From: Acinetobacter tianfuensis
GTDB lineage: Bacteria > Pseudomonadota > Gammaproteobacteria > Pseudomonadales > Moraxellaceae
DNA length: 64,000 nucleotides
Reading direction: 5' to 3'
Assembly: GCF_003611465.1 (NCBI RefSeq)
Contig: NZ_RAXV01000002.1
Location: forward strand, 145,061-209,060
In this document: positions 1 through 9,588 of the stretch, one piece after another
Layout of the letters: every line of letters begins with the position of its first letter
How positions within the stretch are numbered: position 1 is the first letter of the stretch
The notes under the pieces: model-generated
What the model saw: the letters and a program-made list of their open reading frames with translations, nothing else
Told to the model about the DNA's origin: nothing
Databases searched by the model: none
Program-made: the position numbers and the translations under genes

Positions 1-531
1 CAGCACAGAAAACGGTTTCCTTTAGGGGCGCATTTAATCGTCAAACATTTTGGCTATACTCATCACGGCATCTATGCTGGACGAGGCAGAGTAATTCATT
101 ACTCAGGTTTCGCACATCTATTTAAAAAGCATCCCATTGAAATGACCACGATTGAGCAATTCAGCCATGGCCGAATGATCACAATCCAGCGTTATGAAAA
201 CCCTAAATTCAGCGGCCGCAGAGTTGTTCGCCGCATGCGCAGCCGTATGCATGAAAACAGCTACCACTTAATTACCAATAATTGTGAACATCTATGCACC
301 TGGGCTATTACCGGTGTAGAAAGCAGTCCGCAAGTCTTCCGTATGATGAACCGGCTTACAACCATTGGTTATGTGAGTTCAGCAATGAGCTTTATGAACA
401 GTTTATTCCTCACGCTAACAACAACAAGTTTTGCCTTAGTATTGTATATTAAGAAAAAATTGCGCGATAAAGCCAATCAGCGTTTAAGCGATTATTTAGA
501 ATTTCGCAATCAGCAGCATAAAAACCGTTAA
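1..531 (+). CDS. LRAT/NC-domain protein, 5' end outside the window
   Basis: The reading frame is open from the first base, so the gene is cut by the window edge; an internal ATG at 142 is not the true start. The visible 176 codons show the NlpC/P60-like fold of the lecithin:retinol acyltransferase (LRAT) family: a histidine in the HGIYAG segment (codon 22), a second in VIHYSG (codon 33) and the NNCEH motif with the likely catalytic cysteine at codon 95. A hydrophobic stretch near the C-terminus (TLTTTSFALVLYI) followed by Lys/Arg suggests a membrane anchor. Family members are thiol acyltransferases or hydrolases; the bacterial substrate is not known. The family assignment is firm, the function is not. 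Confidence 0.8.
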   Translation, partial: QHRKRFPLGAHLIVKHFGYTHHGIYAGRGRVIHYSGFAHLFKKHPIEMTTIEQFSHGRMITIQRYENPKFSGRRVVRRMRSRMHENSYHLITNNCEHLCTWAITGVESSPQVFRMMNRLTTIGYVSSAMSFMNSLFLTLTTTSFALVLYIKKKLRDKANQRLSDYLEFRNQQHKNR

Positions 532-693
532 AAGGTCGGCCCAGCCGCTTTCCAGCTCTTGCTTAACTGCATCCATATTATTATTTTATAAGCAGATTTA
601 TGCTTTTTTCTGCAGCCCTGCATAAAATACAGGCCGCCTGCTAAAGCCATTTGTCTTATCTCCTGCAAAACCTGTCCAGCCTGAGTCGCATCC

Positions 694-3399
694 ATGCTTG
701 TATTCAATCCAGAACAGCTCAAAATTATCCATCTAACCACAGGCTATCATGCATGTTTAGCGCCCGCTGGCAGCGGAAAAACAGAAGTACTGACTGAACG
801 GATTGTGCAAGCGCTTGAACGCGGTGTAAAAGCATCAGATATTTTATGCCTGACCTTTACCAACCGCGCCGGTTTAAACATGCGGGAAAAAGTCAATTCA
901 CGGCTAGGCAAAAATTTTCCAAACCTATTGATTGGCAATATGCATGCTTTTTGCTTTAAAACATTAATACAGCCCTATGCCAAACAGCAGCGCGACTTAA
1001 TTAATGAAGAACTGCAAAAAAGGCTGCTGCGCCAAGCTTCAGTGCAGCTGCAAAATCTGCTGAAAGAGCCCTATCCAGCTATACTGCAGCAGCTCGAACA
1101 CTGTTTAAATCTCTACGGCTTACATACTGGAGCGCTGCAAGGGTTTTCTCCAGATCATATTCAGTATTGCGCCTATCAAATTTTCGAAGTTGAAAACTCC
1201 TATGAACGCTGGAACATTGACAGCATCCGTAACTTAATTTTACCTCTGATCTCAAATGCGCGGCACTATCTCGCTGCTGTGCAGAAGGACTTTATCCGCC
1301 AGCGCCTGAAAACTTTAGATCAAAACATTCCCGATACATCTGTCAAATATGCCTTTATTTTGGCGGTTTATTACAATGAGGCCTATCAGCAGCTGAAACA
1401 GCATTATCATTTTTATGATTATGATGACTTAATTATTGATACATTAACATTGCAAAACCAAGAACATGCTAAACGCTATGCTTGGGTGCAGATTGATGAA
1501 GTACAGGATCTTTCCCCGCTGCACTGGCTGCTGATCGATCATTTAGTTACCGCAGATGCTCATATTTTAATTTTAGGCGATTTAAACCAATCTATTTACC
1601 GCTTCATGGGCGCATCCGTAGAATTGACTGAGCAGCGCTTAGGGAAAAATGTTTATATACTGGAAGAAAACTACCGCAGTCCAGATAATTTGGTTCAGCT
1701 GTCAAATGACTATGCAGCAGCCCAGCTCAACAAAAAATATAAAATCAAAGCCCGCGCCAATAAGCGCGCGCACGCTAAAGCTTTGCAGCATTTGCATCGT
1801 CAATATGACACCGAGCAGACCGAAGATCTGATTGCCTGTATTCGTAAAGCAAACCGTACCCATGAATCTCTGGCAGTGCTTCTGTCAACCAACAAGCAAG
1901 CTGAAGCCTTTTCCGATGCATTAAATACTTATGAAATGCCCCACTTTTTTGTTGCTCAAGATGATTTGCTGACCCGCGAATTTTACTTAGACTTCATGGC
2001 ATTTATCAGTGCGCTGCAAAACCCTGAAAACCGTTTAGCTTGGGCGCGCCTGCTGTGGCGCTTTGGCAACGTACAGCATAATAAACCTGTGCATTTAAAA
2101 GAAACAGAAGCGCAATTCGCTGCCATTAAATTGGTTCATGAGCTCGCAGAAAATGGCTGCTGGCTGAATAACTTTCTGAATATTGAAGACTGTTTTCAGC
2201 ACCGTCAGCAGCAGCTGAAAAGCTATTTTAATCATGGCAGCGCAGCTTTTTTTGATACTGAAACTACAGGTTTAAACTATACTGCTGACGATATTATTCA
2301 AATTGCCGCAGTAACGCATCAGCAAGAACTTAATTTATATTGCCATACTTCACTTGATCTAACTGAAAGCAGCAAGGTCCATCAAATCAGCGCAGCCACA
2401 CTGGAAAGACACGGCGCACCGAACCATACGCAGCTGCATGCATTTATGGCATTTAATCCAGACAGCGCTCTCATTGCACATAATTTAAAATTTGATCAAG
2501 CAATGCTGAATGAAAATATCCGTAAATATGCGCCCGAATTGACTGAAAGCTTCTTTAGCCGGCCAAAATTTTGCTCATTAGAACTGAGCAGACAGCTTTT
2601 CCCACGGCTAGATAGCTATAAATTAGGAGATTTACTGCAGCAATTTAATTTAGAAGGCCAAAACAGCCATAACGCACTGGACGATGTGAAAGCTGGCCGC
2701 TCGCTGCTCTCCCATTTAGTCAAGAAAATTGAAGAAAATGAACCTGCGCTGACTCACCTGCTGACACAGGCCGAAAAATGCCTCAATGCTTTCAACCGCA
2801 GCCTAAGCCCGCTTTGGAACTTGGCTCAATACAGCATCCAGTGCAACCGTGACTTTAAAATTCAGCAGCTGTTTACCTTATATATTCATTATATCCGCGA
2901 CATGAACCGTCAGCTTTACGAAGGCTACGCCGAAAAAAATATTGATCAGCTGCAGCAAAAGCTATTTAACCATGCGCAATATCATTATGATCAAATCCAA
3001 GATGCCTATCACTATTTTGATGAAGTCATTCCATTTTACCAAACCGCTAAAGAATCTGATCTAATCACGCCAAATGACCATTTAGTTGTCAGCACGATCC
3101 ACCGTTCTAAAGGCTTAGAATTCGACCATGTCATCCTGCCCGATGTTATCGATCAGCATTTTCCAAGCTATATGGTCATCAAAAAACGTCAAAGCAGCTC
3201 GCTGCTGCATAAACAGGAAGCCGAACAGCTGTTTCAAGAACAGCAGCGGCTGCTTTATGTCGCCATGACACGCGCTAAAAAAAGCCTGATTATCGGCACT
3301 TATAATTTTAAAAACCATGAACGCGGCTGGAAGCATCCGCGGCATTATGACATCACGCAGTTTTTAGCCGCTTATCGCGGACAATTTCAACAGATTTAA
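694..3399 (+). CDS. UvrD/Rep-type ATP-dependent helicase with internal DEDDh exonuclease domain
   Basis: A 901-residue superfamily 1A DNA helicase. The Walker A motif APAGSGKT is at residues 23-30, Walker B IDEVQD at about 267-272, motif V/VI segments STIHRSKGLEFDHVILP and LLYVAMTRAKK lie near residues 805 and 855. Inserted between the two helicase halves is a complete DnaQ/RNase T-like 3'-5' exonuclease: ExoI FDTETTGL with D521 and E523, ExoII AHNLKFDQ, and ExoIII HNALDDVKAG. All four acidic residues and the general-base histidine are present, so it is predicted to be active. A DNA repair or recombination role is likely but inferred. It stands alone between an LRAT gene and a channel gene. 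The ATG at 694 is the only good start near the NPEQ Q-motif. Confidence 0.88.
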   Translation: MLVFNPEQLKIIHLTTGYHACLAPAGSGKTEVLTERIVQALERGVKASDILCLTFTNRAGLNMREKVNSRLGKNFPNLLIGNMHAFCFKTLIQPYAKQQRDLINEELQKRLLRQASVQLQNLLKEPYPAILQQLEHCLNLYGLHTGALQGFSPDHIQYCAYQIFEVENSYERWNIDSIRNLILPLISNARHYLAAVQKDFIRQRLKTLDQNIPDTSVKYAFILAVYYNEAYQQLKQHYHFYDYDDLIIDTLTLQNQEHAKRYAWVQIDEVQDLSPLHWLLIDHLVTADAHILILGDLNQSIYRFMGASVELTEQRLGKNVYILEENYRSPDNLVQLSNDYAAAQLNKKYKIKARANKRAHAKALQHLHRQYDTEQTEDLIACIRKANRTHESLAVLLSTNKQAEAFSDALNTYEMPHFFVAQDDLLTREFYLDFMAFISALQNPENRLAWARLLWRFGNVQHNKPVHLKETEAQFAAIKLVHELAENGCWLNNFLNIEDCFQHRQQQLKSYFNHGSAAFFDTETTGLNYTADDIIQIAAVTHQQELNLYCHTSLDLTESSKVHQISAATLERHGAPNHTQLHAFMAFNPDSALIAHNLKFDQAMLNENIRKYAPELTESFFSRPKFCSLELSRQLFPRLDSYKLGDLLQQFNLEGQNSHNALDDVKAGRSLLSHLVKKIEENEPALTHLLTQAEKCLNAFNRSLSPLWNLAQYSIQCNRDFKIQQLFTLYIHYIRDMNRQLYEGYAEKNIDQLQQKLFNHAQYHYDQIQDAYHYFDEVIPFYQTAKESDLITPNDHLVVSTIHRSKGLEFDHVILPDVIDQHFPSYMVIKKRQSSSLLHKQEAEQLFQEQQRLLYVAMTRAKKSLIIGTYNFKNHERGWKHPRHYDITQFLAAYRGQFQQI

Positions 3400-3436
3400 T
3401 ATTAACTGGCTTCGATGAATCAAGCGCAGCAGACTG

Positions 3437-4348
3437 TTATAGCAAATTGCCTTTATGTGCCGGTATTGCCGGCGGCAACGCTGCGTCTAAAGAACTCAGC
3501 ATTTCCCGCTCTACACTTCGTACAATCGAATCTAGAGGCAGATCATTTTCCTGCAGGCCAAAGGGTTCTTCCAGTTCTGCGCTTAAAGCGTCTAGACCTA
3601 AAAACAGATAAGCGATCAGTGCCACAATTACAGGTGTCCAAAGCCCTAAACTGCCCTGCAAACTAAAAGGCAAAATAAAACAGAAAGAATACACAGCTCT
3701 GTGCAGCAGCACTGAATATGAAAATGGCAGCGGTGTAGAAGAGATACGGTCACAGCCCGCATGAATATTACCCAAAGCCACAATATGCTTACTGAGGCTG
3801 TCATAAATAATATCGCTTAACTCACCGCGGTGATATTGAGCAGCTAAATCCTTTTGCACCATTTCCAGTAAATATTGCGGCGGATTAAAATGCTGCTGCA
3901 ATTTTTTCCATTGAACATCATCTAAAGCCAGCTGTATTTGGCTAAAGCTCAAATTTGCCGGCTGCTTGCGCAAACGGTCACGCAGCAATCCGCTAAACTG
4001 CATCACTCGATACATCATCGCTTCACGCGCTTGCAGCTGCATCACATGACTGTCACGGCAGATATGGCGGGTTTGCGCAATCAGTGCCCCCCATAGCTTC
4101 CGGCCTTCCCACCAGCGGTCATAGCAGGCATTGTTTCTAAAGCTGATAAAAATAGAAAGAATTACACCAAAAATGGTGAAGCCAAAGGCTGGCACTTCAG
4201 CCAGATTGACATAATGCCGCAGCCCCAAATACACCAGTAATGCAGAGATCAGAACCACGATCAGCAATGCTGGCATGACCTTGGGTAAAATTGTACCATG
4301 CCAGGCAAATAACAGCTTAAAGCTATTCTCTTTATCGCGGATAATCAT
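3437..4348 (-). CDS. Bestrophin-like membrane channel (UPF0187/YneE family)
   Basis: A 303-residue membrane protein beginning with the family pattern of a short basic N-terminus, a first transmembrane pair (about residues 25-60), and the FRNNACYDRWWEGRKLWG segment typical of bacterial bestrophins. Further hydrophobic helices lie near residues 215-255. Bacterial bestrophins such as KpBest are pentameric cation channels; the physiological role is unclear. The start ATG at 4348 has a good upstream AGGAAGAG. The end nearly meets the convergent helicase gene, with no room for a separate terminator. Confidence 0.85.
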   Translation of the reverse strand: MIIRDKENSFKLLFAWHGTILPKVMPALLIVVLISALLVYLGLRHYVNLAEVPAFGFTIFGVILSIFISFRNNACYDRWWEGRKLWGALIAQTRHICRDSHVMQLQAREAMMYRVMQFSGLLRDRLRKQPANLSFSQIQLALDDVQWKKLQQHFNPPQYLLEMVQKDLAAQYHRGELSDIIYDSLSKHIVALGNIHAGCDRISSTPLPFSYSVLLHRAVYSFCFILPFSLQGSLGLWTPVIVALIAYLFLGLDALSAELEEPFGLQENDLPLDSIVRSVEREMLSSLDAALPPAIPAHKGNLL

Positions 4349-4378
4349 TAGCTCTTCCTATTTCTCAAATACTGCCTT

Positions 4379-4408
4379 AAAAAAAGCCCAACCGAGGTTG
4401 AGCTTTTG
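4379..4408 (-). terminator. Rho-independent terminator after glnS
   Basis: Read leftward, the sequence forms an AGCTCAACC / GGTTGGGCT stem with a short loop and a run of T. It lies between the glnS stop and the start of the bestrophin gene. Confidence 0.75.
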
Positions 4409-4481
4409 ATTAAGATCGCAAGCTGCTGCAAAGATTCATATCCATCGAGACATTCCTCTTACTACAGCATAAGCAGCCTTC

Positions 4482-6209
4482 TTATTTAGCAGGTTTAAAA
4501 CTGTCTTTTAAGTCCAAAATACGGTTAAAGACAGGTTTTTCACTTGTATAGTCGTGCTGATCTGCAACGAAGTAACCTTCACGCTCAAACTGGAAACGGT
4601 CTTCAGGCTGAACTTGCGCCAAAGATGGTTCCACAACTGCTTCTACAACAGTTAAAGAGTTTGGATTTAGGTTTTCCAAGAAGTCTTCACCTACTTCTGG
4701 GTCAGCTTCTGTAAACAGACGGTCATAAATACGCACTTCCGCTTTTACGCCTTTAGACGCTGATACCCAATGGATCACACCTTTCACCTTACGGCCTTCT
4801 GGGTTTTTCCCTAAGGTTTCAGGGTCAATGGAACATTTCAGCTCAACCACTTCACCATTTTCATCTTTAATCACTTCATCGCATTTAATGACATATGCAT
4901 GACGCAAACGAACTTCACCGCCTGGAATTAAACGTTTAAAGCCTTTAGGCGGCTCTTCCTCAAAATCTTTACGGTCAATATACAGCTCAGACGTTAAAGG
5001 AATAATACGTTCCCCCATGTCTACGTTCGGATGACGCGCATGCACCAAATCCATCGCTTCAGGCAAGTTGGTTAAAGTAACTTTCAGCGGGTTCAGCACT
5101 GCCATAGCGCGGCTTGCCGTATTTTCTAAAGATTGGCGGATGCAGAATTCCAGCATAGCAACATCAACAATACTGCCATCGACCTTAGTCACACCTACAC
5201 GCTTACAGAAGTCACGCAGACCTTCTGGCGTGAAACCGCGGCGGCGCATGCCAACCACTGTAGGCATACGGGGATCGTCCCAGCCATTTACAAAGCCGCC
5301 CTCGACTAAACGGCGCAATTTACGCTTAGACGTAATCGTATAATCGACATTTAAGCGGCTAGACTCATACTGACGCGGCACTGCAGGCGATTCAACTTTT
5401 TCTACTACCCAGTCGTAAAATGGACGGTGATCGACAAACTCCAGCGTACACAATGAATGCGTTACACCTTCAATGGCATCAGACAAAGGATGCGCATAGT
5501 CGTACATTGGATAAATTTTCCAAGTATCGCCTGTTTGATGGTGCTCAGAATGCAAAATACGGTACAAAATTGGGTCACGCATATGTACGTTTGGTGAAGC
5601 CATATCAATTTTGGCACGCAACACAGCCTGACCTTCTGCAAACTCGCCGTTACGCATTTTTTCAAAGCGTTCAAGGTTTTCTGCAACCGTTGCATCACGC
5701 TGCGGTGAATTTTTACCCAAATCCACAAAGTTGCCGCGGTTTAAACGAATTTCTTCTGGGCTTTGCAAATCGACATAGGCATCACCTTGTTCAATCAGCT
5801 TAATGGCCCATGTGTATAATTGGTCAAAATAGCTAGACGCATAACGCGGTTCGCCATCCCATTCAAAACCTAGCCATTTCACGTCATTTGCAATGCCGTC
5901 TACATATTCTTGTTCTTCAGCACCTGGGTTTGTATCATCAAAACGCAGGTTGCATACGCCATTAAACTCATCTGCTATGCCGAAGTTCAGGCAGATCGCT
6001 TTGACGTGACCAATGTGCAAATAGCCATTTGGTTCAGGCGGAAAACGTGTCACCACTTGTTTTGTAAGGCCAGAAGCTAAATCTTCTGTAATCACTTGGC
6101 GTACAAAGTCTAAGCCTGGCTGTTGTTCTTGCTGCGCAGCATCGACAGAGGCATTGTTACTTGGTGTCGGGTTATTTGGCAGAGATGAAACAACATCATT
6201 TGGCTTCAT
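4482..6209 (-). CDS. glnS: Glutaminyl-tRNA synthetase
   Basis: Charges tRNA-Gln with glutamine in the cytoplasm. The 575-residue protein has the class I signature [12 protein letters not shown] (HIGH at 65-68), the NLRFDDTNP segment that follows in GlnRS/GluRS, and a KMSKS-equivalent TSKRK around residue 294. The C-terminal anticodon-binding beta-barrel is present ([10 protein letters not shown]). The roughly 30 residues before LDFVRQVI are an Asn/Pro/Gln-rich extension compared with E. coli. GlnRS rather than GluRS is indicated by the [11 protein letters not shown] segment and the length. The AUG at 6209 has only a weak ribosome site. Confidence 0.97.
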   Translation of the reverse strand: MKPNDVVSSLPNNPTPSNNASVDAAQQEQQPGLDFVRQVITEDLASGLTKQVVTRFPPEPNGYLHIGHVKAICLNFGIADEFNGVCNLRFDDTNPGAEEQEYVDGIANDVKWLGFEWDGEPRYASSYFDQLYTWAIKLIEQGDAYVDLQSPEEIRLNRGNFVDLGKNSPQRDATVAENLERFEKMRNGEFAEGQAVLRAKIDMASPNVHMRDPILYRILHSEHHQTGDTWKIYPMYDYAHPLSDAIEGVTHSLCTLEFVDHRPFYDWVVEKVESPAVPRQYESSRLNVDYTITSKRKLRRLVEGGFVNGWDDPRMPTVVGMRRRGFTPEGLRDFCKRVGVTKVDGSIVDVAMLEFCIRQSLENTASRAMAVLNPLKVTLTNLPEAMDLVHARHPNVDMGERIIPLTSELYIDRKDFEEEPPKGFKRLIPGGEVRLRHAYVIKCDEVIKDENGEVVELKCSIDPETLGKNPEGRKVKGVIHWVSASKGVKAEVRIYDRLFTEADPEVGEDFLENLNPNSLTVVEAVVEPSLAQVQPEDRFQFEREGYFVADQHDYTSEKPVFNRILDLKDSFKPAK

Positions 6210-6358
6210 AGTTCTAAAATCACTTCTGGTAAAATATTAGTTCAAAAATACAGACTGTACCGTATTCATGCAAACCAAGCTGATTGCTTGAATCATGAAT
6301 GATAAACAGGCCTTTAAACGTAATTTGATCTTTTTAACAAAGAAAATAACGTTTTTAC

Positions 6359-6388
6359 TTGCCTTGTAGTTTACAGTTTGCTTATGCT
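6359..6388 (+). promoter_or_regulatory. Candidate sigma-70 promoter for ppiB
   Basis: TTGCCT and TATGCT are separated by 18 bases in the divergent gap between glnS and ppiB, about 50 bases before the ppiB start. Sequence-only prediction. Confidence 0.45.
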
Positions 6389-6440
6389 TCTCACAACCAA
6401 AAACCCATGGCTTTAATGTCCATGTTCAGGAGATTACACA

Positions 6441-6950
6441 ATGAGTTTTCCTCAAGTAGAGTTAAACACCAATAAAGGCCGTATTGTTCTTGAGCTTAAC
6501 AGTGAAAAAGCACCAAAAACTGTAGCTAACTTCTTAGAATACGTTCGTGACGGCTTCTATGACGGCGTGATTTTCCACCGCGTGATTGATGGTTTCATGA
6601 TCCAAGGCGGCGGTATGGATGAAAACTTCAAAGAAAAAGCGACTCGTGACTCTATTGAAAATGAAGCAGACAACGGTTTAAGCAATGATGCAGGCACAAT
6701 TGCAATGGCTCGTACTCAAGCGCCTCACTCTGCATCTGCTCAATTCTTCATTAACGTGAAAAATAACTCATTCCTTAACCATACTGGCAAAACAGCTCAA
6801 GGCTGGGGTTATGCAGTATTTGGTAAAGTAACTGAAGGTCTTGATATTGTTGACGCAATCAAAGGCGTTCGTACTGGCAACCGCGGTTACCACGCTGACG
6901 TTCCTCTAGAGAACGTTGTCATTGAATCTGCTAAAATCATTTCTGAATAA
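6441..6950 (+). CDS. ppiB: Peptidyl-prolyl cis-trans isomerase B (cyclophilin)
   Basis: A 169-residue cytoplasmic cyclophilin without a signal peptide that catalyses proline isomerisation in protein folding. It has the active-site FHRVI (45-49) and MIQGGG segments, the AMART and SAQFFIN stretches and the WGYAVFGKV tryptophan region. The ATG follows AGGAGATTACACA, a strong ribosome site. It reads rightward toward lpxH with a folded repeat in between; a ppiB-lpxH pairing is common in gammaproteobacteria. Confidence 0.96.
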   Translation: MSFPQVELNTNKGRIVLELNSEKAPKTVANFLEYVRDGFYDGVIFHRVIDGFMIQGGGMDENFKEKATRDSIENEADNGLSNDAGTIAMARTQAPHSASAQFFINVKNNSFLNHTGKTAQGWGYAVFGKVTEGLDIVDAIKGVRTGNRGYHADVPLENVVIESAKIISE

Positions 6951-7023
6951 GAATCCCTCCTAACCTCCCTTTATAAAAGGGAGGGAAAGTCCCTCTTTTT
7001 TAAAGAGGGATTTAGGGAGATTC
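6951..7023 (+). repeat. Folded intergenic repeat, copy 1 (between ppiB and lpxH)
   Basis: The element starts GAATCCCTCCTAA and ends TTTAGGGAGATTC, so the ends are imperfect inverted repeats. Inside are two hairpins, one with arms CTCCCTTT/AAAGGGAG and one with TCCCTCTTT/AAAGAGGGA. A related copy lies at 62500-62594 between purH and purD. It resembles short REP/MITE-like elements and may also act as a terminator or mRNA stabiliser. Confidence 0.7.
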
Positions 7024-7038
7024 AAAGGAAAAAGATTC

Positions 7039-7758
7039 GTGACCTATCTGTTTATCGCTGATTTACATTTGTCACCAGATCACCCTCGACTCGTTCGAGG
7101 GTTTTTAGCATTGTTGGATGCTTATAAAAACAAACAGACTCAGCTGTATATTTTAGGCGACTGGTTTAATGCATGGATTGGCGATGACTACCGTGCGCCT
7201 TGGCTGGATGAAATCGTTGCAGCGATGCAAGCCTTCCAGCAAGCTGGCAATCATATTTACTTTATTGTCGGCAACCGCGATTTTGCCTTAGGTCAGACAT
7301 TTTTAGATCAGTTTGGCGCACAGCGGTTAAGCGAAGTTGAACCTTTAAAAATTGGCGGCATCAATATTCGCCTCGAACACGGCGACCTGCTCTGCACCGA
7401 TGATGTTTCTTATCAACGCTTCCGCAAAATTATCCGTAATCCGCTGATTCTCGGCATTTTAAAAAGCACACCATTAAGTTTCAGGCAGAAGCTTGCCAAT
7501 GGCTTCCGTAAAAAAAGCCAGCAGGCCAATCAAATCAAGAGCTATGATGTTATGGATGTAAATGCATCAGCAGTCGAAAATGCTTTGCAGCAAGCTGATT
7601 TGCTTATTCATGGCCATACACACCGCCCTGCTGTACATGACATCGCACAAAAAAAACGTATTGTTTTAGGTGACTGGCGCGCAGACCAAGCGCAGATTTT
7701 AGAAATTGACGAAAAAAGCGTATTAGATGATCTCCATCTAAAAACTTGGACGTACTAA
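7039..7758 (+). CDS. lpxH: UDP-2,3-diacylglucosamine diphosphatase
   Basis: Hydrolyses UDP-2,3-diacylglucosamine to lipid X, the fourth step of lipid A synthesis, at the inner face of the cytoplasmic membrane. The 239-residue metallophosphoesterase has the metal ligands D8 and H10 (IADLHL), D41 (LGDWFN), the GNRDF motif and the terminal HGHTHRPAVH. The start is GTG at 7039 with AAAGGAAAAAG before it. Length fits LpxH rather than LpxI/LpxG. Confidence 0.93.
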   Translation: MTYLFIADLHLSPDHPRLVRGFLALLDAYKNKQTQLYILGDWFNAWIGDDYRAPWLDEIVAAMQAFQQAGNHIYFIVGNRDFALGQTFLDQFGAQRLSEVEPLKIGGINIRLEHGDLLCTDDVSYQRFRKIIRNPLILGILKSTPLSFRQKLANGFRKKSQQANQIKSYDVMDVNASAVENALQQADLLIHGHTHRPAVHDIAQKKRIVLGDWRADQAQILEIDEKSVLDDLHLKTWTY

Positions 7759-7897
7759 AATGATGGGCTATTGCCAACTTGCCAGACATACAGCAGCGGC
7801 GCTTGATTAACCCCCATCATCCAATCACTTTTTGTTTATAAATCAACGGATTATTTGAAGATAATGCCCTCGCATTAGACCAAAACGGTCTAACTGT

Positions 7898-8908
7898 TTT
7901 GCGGTAGAACTCGCCTTAGAAAGCGTCTCTAAAAATTTAGGCTTAAAGACTCAAGTCAGCCATGACAACCGCTATGACATCGCAGATGAATATCTTGAAG
8001 TGCTGTACAAACTTTGGGATGGCTCATAGGAAGATGATGCCGTCCTCCGTGACAAACAAAAAGGCATCTTTGCAGATCACTCCAAAGTGCATCCTATTCA
8101 ATATGCAGGGAAATACTTCACTTTACCGGAAATTCACATTTGTGAACCCTCACCGCAGCGCACACCTGTTTTGTACCAGACTGGCGCATCATCATGCGGG
8201 CAAAAATTTGCCAGTCAAAATGCAGAATGCGTATTCATTTCTGCCCCAACTCAAATTGCCGTAAAAAAACTGGCCAATGGTATTCGGCATAATTTAGTAA
8301 AAGAAGGCAAAGATACCCTCTCTGTCCTGATCTATACCATGCTGGCCCTTATCGTCGATGAAACAGATGAAAAGGCCCAAGCGAAGTTCCGTGAATACCA
8401 GCAATACGGCAGCTATGATTGTGGCTTAACTTTAGCTGCTGGCTGGTCAGGTGTCGACTTTTCGCAGTTTAAACCCATAGATCAAGCGGAATACATTCAT
8501 ACCAATGCCATTCAGCCCATGCTTCAGTCCTATGTCGAAGCAGATCCAAATAAAGTTGGACTATTGAAAAAATAGCGAAATAGACCAGTATTGGCATCAA
8601 CGGTCCTATTATTGTCGGCTCGCTAACCACAGTTGCAGACCGCTTACAGGAAGGAGTAGAAAATACGGGCATTGACGGCTTTAATCTGGCTGATATTTTG
8701 GCGCATCAAAACTTTGAAGATATTGTTAAGTTTGTCGTACCTGAGCTGCAGCGCCGCGGTGTCTATCAAACGGAATATGCGAGGGTACCTTAAGAAAAAA
8801 ACTTTTGTCCAACAAGCAAGATTGCCTGACAGCCACCGCGCTGCACAATACCGCTATCATGCAGGGTTGAATGTCTCCAATACTTTTCATGCTGCAGAAA
8901 CGGCCTAA
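7898..8908 (+). pseudogene. Decayed FMN-dependent monooxygenase (NtaA/SnaA/DszA/DmoA luciferase-like family)
   Basis: The region encodes the C-terminal two thirds of a luciferase-fold monooxygenase in pieces. Recognisable family blocks are RYDIADEYLEVLYKLWDG, KVHPIQYAGKYF, CEPSPQRTPVLYQ, INGPIIVGS, GIDGFNLAD, VVPELQRRGVYQTEY and LPDSHRAAQYR. The first part is in one frame with a TAG stop at 8027 where the family has Trp. After the stop at 8573-8575 the frame changes (8593 to about 8790), then changes back for the last block. The N-terminal 130 or so residues are missing. At least one nonsense change and two frameshifts make a functional product very unlikely. Such enzymes usually act in sulfonate or sulfone use. 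Confidence 0.85.
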
Positions 8909-8925
8909 AATAAAAATTCAGGCAA

Positions 8926-8957
8926 TAAAAAACAGCAGGTTATCTGCTGTTTTTTAT
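8926..8957 (-). terminator. Rho-independent terminator
   Basis: AACAGCAG and CTGCTGTT flank a five-base loop, with A- and T-runs on both sides. It serves the leftward small gene ending at 8963 and could also stop transcription from the pseudogene side. Confidence 0.75.
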
Positions 8958-8962
8958 TTATT

Positions 8963-9181
8963 TCAAGCTAAGCGATAAAGCTGATTGAAACCTGTATAGA
9001 AACTTTTTCCATCAACATTGAAGTTAAAAGTTTCGCCTGTTTCCAGCTCGATCATTTGCCCAACATCAACCCAAATAAAACCTTGCGGCGTATTTTGCTG
9101 ACGCTGCATTGGAACTAATTTTACTTTAATCTGACCGCCATTGGCTTGGCTGGCAGTCAGCCATTCACTTAATTTTTTCAT
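8963..9181 (-). CDS. Small hypothetical protein, 72 aa
   Basis: I do not recognise a named family. The protein is soluble, with a basic N-terminus (MKKLSEWL), no signal peptide and no cysteine, and a C-terminal part rich in Phe/Tyr/Gly that looks like beta strands. A clean terminator directly follows the stop, which supports a real gene. The start ATG at 9181 has only a weak Shine-Dalgarno. Confidence 0.65.
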   Translation of the reverse strand: MKKLSEWLTASQANGGQIKVKLVPMQRQQNTPQGFIWVDVGQMIELETGETFNFNVDGKSFYTGFNQLYRLA

Positions 9182-9588
9182 TACAATTACTCAAAGTTGA
9201 GCAGTTGTGACAATCACGCAAAGAAATCAACTAACGCAGATAGAGGAATTATTCTGTATTACTAACTACTAGATGCAATCTAAGCAACTCACTTAGATTT
9301 TATATAAATCACAAACAGCTATAAAAATAGACAAGCAGGAACAATACCCGCTTAGAGTATTTCTTTTATACATTTTTAAACTTATAAAGGCAAACTGAAC
9401 TTGTAACATTATTTAAACAGCAGCTAAAAAACATGTCTAATTTTCATTAAATATCATCTGTTTATTAACATCAATTTCATAAAAATCTATTTTTTAAATA
9501 CCCCCAGCTTAAGACTTAATTTTCTATAAGCAGACATTAAGATGGGGGCGCTAAAACACTCAAGTACATTTAAATATGTACACGTCGC
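9182..9588. other. AT-rich intergenic stretch
   Basis: No reading frame of substance. It holds the upstream region of the small leftward gene and, at its right end, a hairpin listed separately that probably ends the hpaI transcript. Confidence 0.6.
9501..9548 (-). terminator. Candidate terminator after the HpaI aldolase gene
   Basis: CCCCCA-g-CTTAA pairs with TTAAG-a-TGGGGG around a loop of about 24 bases. Read leftward the hairpin is followed by a T-rich stretch (TATTTAAAAAATAG). The loop is long, so this is less certain than the other terminators. Confidence 0.45.

Noticed and set aside
528..740. Leftward 70-codon frame between the LRAT gene and the helicase
   Set aside because: It runs antisense into the helicase start, has no ribosome site and no domain-like features.
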